Below, one piece after another: positions 51,571-61,600 of a stretch of 64,000 bases of DNA (position 1 is its first letter; the number at the start of each line of letters is the position of its first letter). Position numbers and translations under genes: made by a program. Below the pieces are notes generated by a model that saw only the letters and a list, made by a program, of their open reading frames with translations, was not told where the DNA came from and did no database searches. This DNA is from Epiperipatus broadwayi (taxonomy: Eukaryota > Onychophora > Udeonychophora > Euonychophora > Peripatidae): assembly GCA_028023455.1 (NCBI GenBank), contig JAQFVV010006427.1, positions 616,001 through 680,000 of the forward strand, given 5' to 3'.

Positions 51571-53100
51571 ATCAACTCCCACCTACCCAGCATTATAGAA
51601 TAGGCAATTTTAAAAGAAAATAGTCATGTTTATATTAAAAATGCTAATACCATTAAACAAGTTCTTAGTTTCTCATATTCTAAACAAACTCTTCATTATA
51701 CCTAACCACATAGTGTATAACAATTGTGCTCTCACATAATCTAGCCATATGGCAATCAGAACATTATATAATCATATTATTGTACAATATATTCATTTAT
51801 TTATCCTTTATCAGGATGTAATCACTATTTATTATTAATAAAATTTTTGTTGAAATGAACTTTTGCTGTATTGCAATTATTATATGTTTTATGGGTTTTT
51901 AAGTTCAACCTTCAAGTTAAAGTCCTGTTAATCATTCTTATTTAAATAAGTAGATTTGTAAAGAATATTTTATTCATCACTCTTATATGTGAGTATTAAT
52001 TTTAAAAATGGTATATAGAATTATATAATCAGGCATTCTAATAATCTAGTTATATGTTGTTAGTAGCATTTCACTCCTAATATTTAAGCTGGCAAATAAA
52101 TCCAGTAAAAGATCTTGAGGCAAAATAAATTAGCTCAAAATCATAAATATCATTTAGATATGCTAAGCAATAATTGCACTTTCTTCTTTTAAAAGAGTAA
52201 AAACTTCTCCAATATTATTAAGCAAGGTTGTTTAATAATTGATTACTTGTGGAAACAAACTAATTAAGGTTCCACATAGAACATTTACCATTTATCATGA
52301 TGATGATTATTCTCCAGTATTTAAATTGAGGATTATTTTTAAAATTAATAAGCAACTTACTCCTATTTAATGTTGATGTCTCTGCAACACTATGTTAATG
52401 CACTTTTTATATCCCAAGTTTAAAATTAAATTAAATTATTTTATATATTTTTTTTTGTTATTATTTGTTTATCATTTACTTTATATTACATTGTGTAATA
52501 AAGCAATTGTTCATTTTTTAAAATAATTTAGTTTGTTGTTACTAAAGAAGTATCATCACTGCATATTTATGAGTTAAAGTTCATATTTAATATATGAGAT
52601 TATACATAAATCTATTTGGATAAAATATATCATTATGGTTACTAATGCTATCCAAAATATAAAAGTATTGAATAAGTTGATGTAGGTAAAATCACTTTTA
52701 TATTATTGTATCCTCAGATGAATAAATGCATTTTACACCCATGCATTTATTTTTTTATTTTATATAAACCTGAGATAAATTATTATTCAACTTTAACTTT
52801 AAAAATTTCTAGCCTTAAAATTAAACACAGATTAATTTGCTCAAGAAACATTAGGTATGTAAAATATTTTCATTAAAACATAATAAGGTTAAGAGTATAC
52901 ATATTATTAAATAAGGCTGAGAAATATATATTTTAAATTTAATTATTATTAAAATAAAAAATAGTTTTATTTCTTATCTTATGTTGAAGTATAAAATGTA
53001 TTTGCATTTCAAGTTACTTTTAAATGCACTCCCACATTATAGCATCCGTTTATCTTTTGCTCAGAAGTATAACCTTCATTAGTCACACCATCAATTGTTT
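51571..53100. other. AT-rich spacer
   Basis: No gene, motif or defined repeat is seen. It includes the probable 3' flank of the LINE. Confidence 0.55.
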
Positions 53101-53103
53101 CAG

Positions 53104-53371
53104 TATATATATATATATATATATATAATATACGAAAATTTTTCAAATATATATATATATATATATATTTAATTACGAAATTTTCACAAATGTTATAGAT
53201 GTGACTATTGAAATTATAACATGAGTATTTAATTAACAGAAAGATTTGCAACATATGTAATGATATACATGCAGATATTTGTTTGAATATTGATTTCTTC
53301 ATTGACAAAATTAATATGTTTTAAAATAATACTATTTTACAATACATATATATATATATATATGTGTATAC

Positions 53372-53423
<52 letters not shown>
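53104..53423. repeat. Cluster of (TA)n and (TG)n microsatellites
   Basis: (TA)n at 53104-53127, 53147-53168, 53346-53362 and 53372-53396, followed directly by (TG)n to 53423. Around 53127-53190 an inverted pair (ACGAAAATTTT/ACGAAATTTT) sits by the second TA run. Confidence 0.93.
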
Positions 53424-53424
53424 A

Positions 53425-53760
53425 TCAACAACAAAAAAAGTAATTCTTGATTGATTAATCAAAATTATGAAAAATAAAATTAACACGCATTAAAAAATCA
53501 AAAAATAAATCTATATTGAGTACTTTCTTTACCGTGCATATTGCAAGTATTCATAAATACAGTCATTTGAAGAGAAAAAAGCTTCTCTGTTAACAAAAAC
53601 TCCAAGATGTATTCTTTAGATAGAGCAAGTAAATCATTACATGCATATACTTTAAAATTTTTCACATTCAGATGTAGGAATCAGAATAAGCATTTGATTG
53701 CACTTAACTAATGAAAATGTGGGTTCAACATACATTTATAAAAAAATATTAAATTGAGTT
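53425..53760 (+). repeat. Long interspersed repeat, partial extra copy
   Basis: AACAACAAAAAAAGTAATTC and TTAATCAAAATTATGAAAAA match the starts at about 41970 and 53925. GCATATTGCAAG, AAAAAAGCTTCTCTG and AAAACTCCAAG correspond to GCATAGTACAAG, AAAAAGAGTTTCTCTC and AAAACTCTAGG near 42090-42185. The copy is partial and diverged. Confidence 0.5.
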
Positions 53761-54986
53761 ACAAAAAACAAAGATTGTATTTTAAATAACAAAACATTTA
53801 CTTAACAACAGTCTTTATTAATAGTGATCACAAATACACTTGATTAATTTCATTAATTGTGTTAATTGATGGAATTAATTATAATTTTTAAAATATTTAA
53901 AAGCATATGTGTGTGCACATTAGGAATAGCAATTAATGTCTTATTTTTTAATCAAAATTATTAAAGAAAATGGAATTTAACATCCATTTTAAACAAAATT
54001 TAAAATTAAAATTAGCTTCTTTACTAATGCTCACTATGGACATTTGTTTACAATAGTGCTTTTAAAAAAAGTGTCTCTTGGTATTTAAACTTCAGACTTT
54101 TGGTTATAACTTGCTAATTTATTCTTTGCTTTAACTTGATACTTTATTTTATTATATTGTTTTATAAAAAAGGTAAAGAGGTTGGTTTTTAATACTATGT
54201 ATTCAATTTGTAATTTTCTACTAATGACATAGATAAATATCATTGGGTTTTAAAATTATTAATTATCATGCAGTTTTTTATTTACTTCATTTTTAGAATC
54301 CATTCTGCACTTTTTATTGAAATTGTCACATTTGAAGATGAAATATCAATTTTTGATAACTTTTTAGGTCAGTTGACAGTTTTGTGAGACATGATATGAA
54401 TTCTGATTTTTTAAAAACAACTGACTTGAAAAATTATTTCACTCATTTTTCAGCCTAAAAGTGTTTTATTTAGGTGCTAATTTAAAAAAAAATCAATAAA
54501 AAAAATTATGGAGGTTGTTAAAATAAAATCTTGACATTATTCGTTAATTAACTGGATAAAAAAATTTGATAAACAATAATTTAACTCTTTACCAACAATT
54601 TTTTAGTTACCAAAATATTTTCTAATTAAAAAGTCCTATTTTAAAACTGATATTAATAATAAATAATATCTTCAAGTATATTTTTAAATGAAAAATTAAG
54701 ATTAAAGAATGGAAAAACAAAATATTTTTTCCATGTTTGTTTTTAATAAAAAAATACCTAAATCCCCTCCTCTCTTTCTTATTTCTTTTTAAATAAATAA
54801 AACATAACTATTATTTACTCATATAAAAGATTTTAAAAACTGTTATACTATTTAACAAAAAAAAAGTTTAAAAAATTTATATTTTTTTAATTGAAAATTG
54901 TTTGCCATCACATATATACTTCAATGTGCTATTTTAATAAGGAAACTTGTTTTAAAGTTACAACATCAATAAGTGATAATATGGTC

Positions 54987-55104
54987 TATGGGACTGGATT
55001 GTCATAATCTTTCTGTATATATATGCCGACAAATTATCAATATATATGGGACTGGATTGTCATAATCTTTCTGTATATATATGCCGACAAATTATCAATA
55101 TATA
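54987..55104. repeat. Exact 58-bp tandem duplication
   Basis: TATGGGACTGGATTGTCATA through CCGACAAATTATCAATATA occurs twice, back to back, without a visible difference. Period 58 bp. It lies in the diverged long repeat, so it is either very recent or an assembly product. Confidence 0.96.
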
Positions 55105-55220
55105 TTTCATTAACAAAAATCATTGTTTTATTATAAAAAGTAGAAAGTGGATATTGCAAAAATATAATTATATATTTAAATCTAAAATATTAATAATTAA
55201 TTGGATATACATACATAAAT

Positions 55221-55410
55221 TACAATACTATTAATATGCAATACATAGGAGGTTTGAACTCAGACTTTCACACGACCCTCAACTATCCACACTACCTCAT
55301 ACTGCTGACACATTACAATACTATTAATATGTAATACATAGGAGGTTTGAACTCAGACTTTTACATGACCCTCAACTATTCACACTACCTCATACTGCTG
55401 AGACACTTGA
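55221..55410. repeat. 93-bp tandem duplication of a SINE-like end
   Basis: TACAATACTATTAATATG, ATACATAGGAGGTTTGAACT and CTACCTCATACTGCTGA recur at 55221 and 55314, with several substitutions between the copies. The duplicated segment is the tRNA-like end of the SINE-like unit. Confidence 0.92.
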
Positions 55411-55690
55411 TCACACACATGGTGAAAAGATAAATAATCACCAATATTACCATTTCATGCTAAAGCAGCACTCGTCAGTTGGTCCAGATTATTACCTCCA
55501 CACAAATATACAATCAATGCTCAGCTTATATTAAGATAGCCAATCTTTATTGGACAGGCTTCAGTCCACTACACCCATACATTTTAATGAAAATCTGATG
55601 ATAGAACACCCAAATCCCACATTGGTGCAAACCTTCTCTACTTATCCATGTCAACTGTAAGTCATTCTGATCCCTCATGTACAAGACATA
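55243..55690 (-). repeat. SINE-like unit, cluster copy 1
   Basis: On the - strand: GATTTTCATTAAAATGTATG, GAAGCCTGTCCAATAAAGAT, TATCTTAATATAAGCTGAGC, AATCTGGACCAACTGACGAG, GATCAAGTGTCTCAGCAGTA, and the B-box-like GTCTGAGTTCAAACCTCC. Matches the 34.5-kb copy and its neighbours. Confidence 0.85.
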
Positions 55691-55799
55691 ATTCATTTAC
55701 ATACATATAGGAGGGATGGGCTGATCTTACATCACAATATTTTCAATATAATTTTTTTCATTTAGTACAAGCTTTTTTATATCTGCACCGTAATATGTA

Positions 55800-55995
55800 A
55801 TATATAAGGGGGTTTGAACTTGAACTTTCACATGACTCTCAACTATTCACACTATCTCATACTGCTGGCCAACTTGATCACATACATGTTGAAAAGAAAA
55901 ATAATCACCAATATATGTATTTTGTGCTAAAACAGTACTCATCAGTTGGTCCAGATTATCATCTCCACACATATATACAATCAAAGCTAGCTTGT
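55800..55995 (-). repeat. SINE-like unit, cluster copy 2 (partial)
   Basis: Same unit, partial: on the - strand ATCTGGACCAACTGATGAGT, GATCAAGTTGGCCAGCAGTA and CAAGTTCAAACC. It lacks the upstream half. Confidence 0.85.
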
Positions 55996-56189
55996 ACCAT
56001 AGAAAAAAATCATATATTAAAAATACTATTAATAATGTAATAATTCTAGATAATTTAATATATTTATTGGTGTCCAGTAGATATGCATAATTAGATGTAA
56101 TATAATTTATACATGTATGAACTGCTAATGGCATTTTTATTTCTATATATAATATTTAAATACAAGTATCTTGTCTACACTGAACAATG

Positions 56190-56560
56190 TAATCAGAAGA
56201 AATGTGAACCCAGACTTTCAAGCTCGCTACAGTTATTCACTCCTTCTTTTGCAACAGATACCCATGATCACATACAGGTGAAAAAAATAAATGGTCTCCT
56301 ATATTCATATTTCATGCTGAATCAGTAATCATTAGTTGGCAAAATCATCATCTCCTCCACATGTATATAATCAGTACTGAATTTATATTAAAATAGCAAA
56401 TCATCAAAATTTAATGGACCAGTTTCAATTTTTTCCACACTTCAAACATCCATATCATTAAAAATCTAATGATGGAATGCTCAAAGTCTTTGTTGATGCA
56501 AATATTATTGTCATACCAATGCTAGGTTATAAGTCACTCTGACCACTTTCATATAGGGCC
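56190..56560 (-). repeat. SINE-like unit, cluster copy 3
   Basis: More diverged. - strand landmarks are TTTTTAATGATATGGATGTT, ATTTTAATATAAATTCAGTA, GATTACTGATTCAGCATGAA and GTCTGGGTTCACATTTCTTC, continuing into TGATTACATTGTTCAGTGTA, which is shared with copies 4 and 5. Confidence 0.75.
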
Positions 56561-56619
56561 TTAATATTCCCATTTAAATACACAGAAAAAGGATGGGAAT
56601 AATAAAAGTTGAATATGCA

Positions 56620-56765
56620 ATATTTAAATACAAATATCTTGTTTATACTGAACTTAATGTAAGTAGAAGTGATCTAACCCACACCTTCAAGTTTCCTACA
56701 TGTATCCACTCCATCTTATACACATGATCACATATATGTGAAAAATATAAATCATCAGATTTTCA
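56620..56765 (-). repeat. SINE-like unit, cluster copy 4 (3' part)
   Basis: - strand: ATATATGTGATCATGTGTAT, GTAGGAAACTTGAAGGTGTG, GGGTTAGATCACTTCTACTT and ACATTAAGTTCAGTATAAAC. It abuts copy 5 head to head. Confidence 0.75.
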
Positions 56766-56769
56766 ATGA

Positions 56770-57065
56770 TATTTATGGCTGAAGAGTTGTAGAGTGGAAA
56801 GGATTGAAGACTGTCCTTTAAAGTTTGAAGATTTGCTATATAAATTGAGCACAAATTATATATGTGTGTAGGAACTAATGATATGGAACAACTAATGAGT
56901 GCTGTTTCACCATGAAATTTATATATTGGAGATTTATCTTTTTCACATGTATTTGGTCATGTATATTTGTTGTAGAAAAAAAAATGGAAAGCTGTAGGAA
57001 GCTTGAAAGTCTGGATTCAGATCTTTTCTGATTACATTAAGTTCACTATAGACAATATACTTATA
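56770..57065 (+). repeat. SINE-like unit, cluster copy 5
   Basis: + strand: GACTGTCCTTTAAAGTTTGA, AACAACTAATGAGTGCTGTT, TTTTTCACATGTATTTGGTC, AGCTTGAAAGTCTGGATTCA, then TGATTACATTAAGTTCACTA. Confidence 0.85.
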
Positions 57066-57179
57066 TTTAAGTATTACTTATTCAACCTACATATTCAACC
57101 TGGATTTGGCCTGTCTCTCTTCTGTGTATTAAAATGAACATATTAAGGTTCTACACACGAGCGGACAGACTTAAAGTCA

Positions 57180-57527
57180 ACATGAGTATGACAATAATAT
57201 TGACATCAATAAGGGCTTTGATCATTTCATCACCAGATTTTTAATTATATGAATGACTGAAAATCTGGAGTGTGGAGAGGATTGAAGCCTGTCCAATAAA
57301 ATTTAAAGATTTGCTATCTTAATATAAATTGAGCACTGATTATATATATATATATTAGATATAAATTGAGCACTGATTATATATATATATATGGGAGATA
57401 ATAATCTGGTCCATGTAAATAGATTATTTATCTTTTTCACATGTATGTGGTTATATGTGTCAGTTGTATAAAATGGAGTGGATAGCTGTAGGGAGCTTGA
57501 AAGTCTGGATTCAAAATTTTTCTGATG

Positions 57528-57528
<1 letters not shown>
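57180..57528 (+). repeat. SINE-like unit, cluster copy 6
   Basis: + strand: AAGCCTGTCCAATAAAATTT, TGCTATCTTAATATAAATTG, TTTTTCACATGTATGTGGTT and AGCTTGAAAGTCTGGATTCA. It contains an internal 37-bp tandem duplication of ATAAATTGAGCACTGATTAT (at 57324 and 57361) and ends in a (TA)n tract (57529-57582). Confidence 0.85.

Positions 57529-57582
<54 letters not shown>
57529..57582. repeat. (TA)n microsatellite
   Basis: About 27 TA units at the 3' end of a SINE-like unit. Confidence 0.97.
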
Positions 57583-57585
<3 letters not shown>

Positions 57586-57938
57586 AGCCTGCTAATAGCT
57601 CTAAACAAGCTTAATTATTTTATTTTTTATGATAAAGGATCTTTATATATTACATATTGGTAATACAAGCTATATAGGTCATATGATATATGACTGATTT
57701 TACTATATAATATATATATGTAATTAAATTATTTTTACAGACTTTGCAGATGCAAATATTGAAATTATAGCAATATTTTCCTTGTATTTAATCAAATAAT
57801 CAATTAATATCGGATAGTGCAAACTGGAAACATATTATCTAGGAAGTTGTGATAATTTCAGTTTTCAAGGACGTAAAATATTTATTTCTGATTTACAGCT
57901 CTTCCATAATCTGGAGTAATAAAGTCCGATTTCTTGTT

Positions 57939-58079
57939 AAACGAGAGTTGATCAAAAAACTTTATATATATATATATGGCTTTAGCTTCCATTGATAGTT
58001 TGCCTATTGCTAAAACGAGAGTTGATCAAAAAACTTTATATATATATATATGGCTTTAGCTTCCATTGATAGTTTGCCT
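57939..58079. repeat. Near-exact direct duplication, 67-bp unit
   Basis: AAACGAGAGTTGATCAAAAA followed by ACTTTATATATATATATATG, GCTTTAGCTTCCATTGATAG and TTTGCCT occurs at 57939-58005 and 58013-58079 with no visible difference. Eight bases separate the copies (period 74 bp). Confidence 0.95.
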
Positions 58080-58377
58080 GCAATATATTAAGATGTATTC
58101 ACAATATTTTATAATAATTTAACTATTTACATAAATATTACAAAATTTAACTTACATTCACTTATGGTGGGTTTATAATTTTTTCTGTATATATATTAAC
58201 ATTAAATAAATATAACATCATGTGAAAATTACCAAGTCTATTTGAAATAATGATTGAACTGCCTTCCAGCTACCATGTTCAATAATTTTTACCCCAAGAA
58301 AATGGTTCATTTTTCACCATATTTTAAATCTTTTTATTTAATAACAGTCGGAGAGAAAATTTAAACCAGTCTATGTA

Positions 58378-58634
58378 TTTTAATGTAAAGTGATTTTAAA
58401 TAACTCACATTAAGTTTATAGAGCAGAGGTATCTCACTCATTTTTCAAACTCTATAATAAATCAATTAATGTCCTACATTTAATGTTAAATAAATATTTT
58501 AATATTGAATAAATATAATGTCATGTGAAATTTATCAATATGACAAGTGTTTATTTATTATAGAGTTTTAAAATTGAGTGAGTTATCTCTGTTTTATAAA
58601 CTTAATATCAGTTATTTTACAATCAATTTACAAT
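58378..58634. repeat. Inverted repeat, candidate foldback element
   Basis: Left arm 58378-58461 and right arm 58549-58634 are imperfect reverse complements: ATTAAGTTTATAGAGCAGAG and CTCACTCATTTTTCAAACTC against CTCTGTTTTATAAACTTAAT and AGTTTTAAAATTGAGTGAG. The loop is about 87 bp. Part of the loop (GAATAAATATAATGTCATGT) resembles 58205-58230. No transposase; it could be an old MITE. Confidence 0.75.
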
Positions 58635-61600
58635 TTAGTAATATTTTTTGTAACTTTTTAAAAATTAAACCACTGCAATTGCACTTAAAACTACCTTATA
58701 TAATGTTATTAATTCATTAAGTATTATTTAAAATACATATTAATCATCTGTTATAAGTATAAATTTTATTAATAATGTTGTTTAAAGTATAATATACTAA
58801 TATTTATTAAAATAATGCAGTTTTTATTGTAAGTAAATCTAAATTTTAATAATTATCCATTAAATCTACAAAGTTATAGCTTAAAATATTTTAAATAAAT
58901 CATTAGATAATAACATTAAGTAAGACAATGCATTGTCCAATTAAAGAAGTTCTAGTGATATATGTGTTTGTCTGTTCCTGTATATATGTTATTTTGCAAT
59001 ATTTAATTTGCTAACAATAATTATTATTTTAATTACTTTTAATTAAAAGTATTAAAGAATTGTCTTGTATTTAATACTTAATAAATACTAAATAGATATG
59101 ATAAATAATTTATTTTATGCAATGCTTATTTAATAATATTTAGTTTATTAAATAATTATATTAAAAATATTTATTACAAGTTTAAATAAATTAAGTTGCT
59201 ATTTTTAGAATATTTTCTTTTTCTTTCTTTCTGTCATTCTTTAATTAAATCTAAAAATAGAATTTAAAGTTGGTGAATAGAAATCAATTTTGTTGGATGA
59301 TTGATTTCAATAGGCATCTTATCAATTGGATTTGGCTATAAAAAAGAGGGAGAACAAGTGTGTGGGCTGTCTGCTTAAAAATTATTAAGTAATTGAAAAC
59401 AATTAAAAAAAACAGTTAATATTTTTGTTTAAAAAAATGTGTTTTAAATTTTATCTTTATTTCAAGTAGCATTAAAATGAAATAAAAGAAATAAATAACT
59501 AGTGTACTCTTTGGAAAGCAATATTGATATTTATTTGTAATAACAATTGGACAAAAGAAAAATACACGAATGGCTTGGACAAAGTTGCAATATTACTGAA
59601 ATTTTTTGCTTTAGTCTTTGGAAAAAGTTGACCTGTGTAGAAACTATGGACAACAAAAGAATGTATTATGTAAGAATTTGTTTATCATATTATAGAAATA
59701 TTCTTTTACCTGCTTAAAAAGTTTTATATGATTCTGAAATAATATAGGATTAACTTCTAAATTGAACTATTTAATCTTCTGCACTAATATTATAAATATT
59801 TTAATGACTTACAAGATAAGATGTTTAAAACTTGAATTATAAACTTATTCATCTAATATGTTATTATATTCTGTAATGGAACTACTAAAATATAAGTTAC
59901 ATTTAAACCAATATTTTATAATAGTGTATCATTCTGTTATTTTTAAAAGAGAAAAAAATTATGTTAAGACTTGGAGAAATAAAAGTTTCAGAATTTAGTC
60001 TAGTTGTCTGCAGTAAAGCTAAAGATTATAATCTATATTTATTCCAATCGGAACCACTTCTATAAGGAAAGTTTTCTTTAAACTGTGTTTTAAAATATTT
60101 TTCTTAAATATTAAAAGAACTGTAAAATTACAAGAATACATGTGGACAATTAATTAACTTTATTTAAAAGAAAATGATTTATGTCATTTCTAATTTTCAA
60201 GCTTACTTTTCTATGTTGTGATCAAACAGAGAAAAATAAGGATTTTAATAAATGAATTGACTGTTAAAACTTCTGTTTAAACTGATATTTCAGAATGTGT
60301 TTTTGTAAAAGGTAATTAACATTTATTAATTTTACTTTTTGGGATTGTTATATTTAAAGAAATTTACATTTAATGTTTTATATTTATTATTTTGAATTCT
60401 AATAGATATTATATGTGTGGGTATACTATAATTTAGTATATAAAGAAATTATCTATATTTTAAGCCATGTTGAAAATGTGGTAAATGATGGTTTATTTTC
60501 AAATGGAACATTGCTGGATTTCTTGTCAAATGTAACTGTTTGGGTTCACATGGGTATTCAGTCTCTATGTTTTATTTGAATAGTGCATAGTGTAAGTAAT
60601 AGGGAAAATATATGTCCTCTAGTTATGAATGCAGATGGGCTATTTAATATAATTTCCATAAAATACTTATATCTGGATTATTAAAAGTGTCATCTCACTG
60701 CATATTTTCGGTTGTGGCCATCACCACCTGTTACAATATATATAGGCTGATTTAAGTTTGCTCTCTGGCTGTTTTATTCTAGATAATTTTAAATAAAAAG
60801 ATGTATAATACAGTATGAAGTAGTCCATTTTCTAACTGTAAAAATGTATTCAACATGAGTAGCTAGAGGAAAGTTTTATTATTGCTTAAAATAGATTTGG
60901 TAAATTTTACAGGACATTATATTTATTCTATACTGAAGTATTATTGAACAATACAATTGAAGATTAAAAATTATGTTTTACTAGGTTTGATTTATAATGA
61001 CTATTAAAATGTAAAATTTTATTTGTAATCACACACATAGATACACTCATGTGTACATTATGTACCTTTATTTTATAAGGTGAAATATTTTTTAGGAAAC
61101 ACTTATTTAGAATTGTCACTTTTCAATAAATACATAAGTGATTATTAACCATTTTTAATAATTAAGAAATTATTATAATTCATTTAATTTTATAAATATA
61201 TATAGACTTTTAATTTAATAAAAGTTAAATATATTTATACTTTTTATATATTTAAGTGCATTATAATCATTTTTAATTATACTCATAGATCATAATTTAA
61301 AATAAAAAAACATTAAAAACCACTATACTAATAATTTCTTGGTTACATTTCTCTCAGCAAGGTTGAATAAGATTGTCTTTAATTTCTGGTATACTTATAT
61401 TAAAACTATTTTGTGAATTCCGTGAATTATCAGTTTTATTGTAATATAACTCAGGATTTTTTTAATGAAGGGAAAAAATGGTTAAATATTATTATTCAAA
61501 ATGCAAAATGTAGGCAAAACAATTGGAAGCATTTGTAATTTAATGTTAAATTAACTTGTCAATATTGAGTAAGCAAACATTAAAATATCGCATCTTATGA

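Larger units (their letters stand above)
53900..56150 (+). repeat. Long interspersed repeat, copy 2 (uninterrupted by Penelope)
   Basis: Partner of 41940-42660 plus 45320-46130. The two parts that flank the Penelope insertion in copy 1 are adjacent here (join near 54700). Copy 2 is instead interrupted by the SINE-like units at about 55232-55995. No protein is recognisable within it. Confidence 0.6.
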
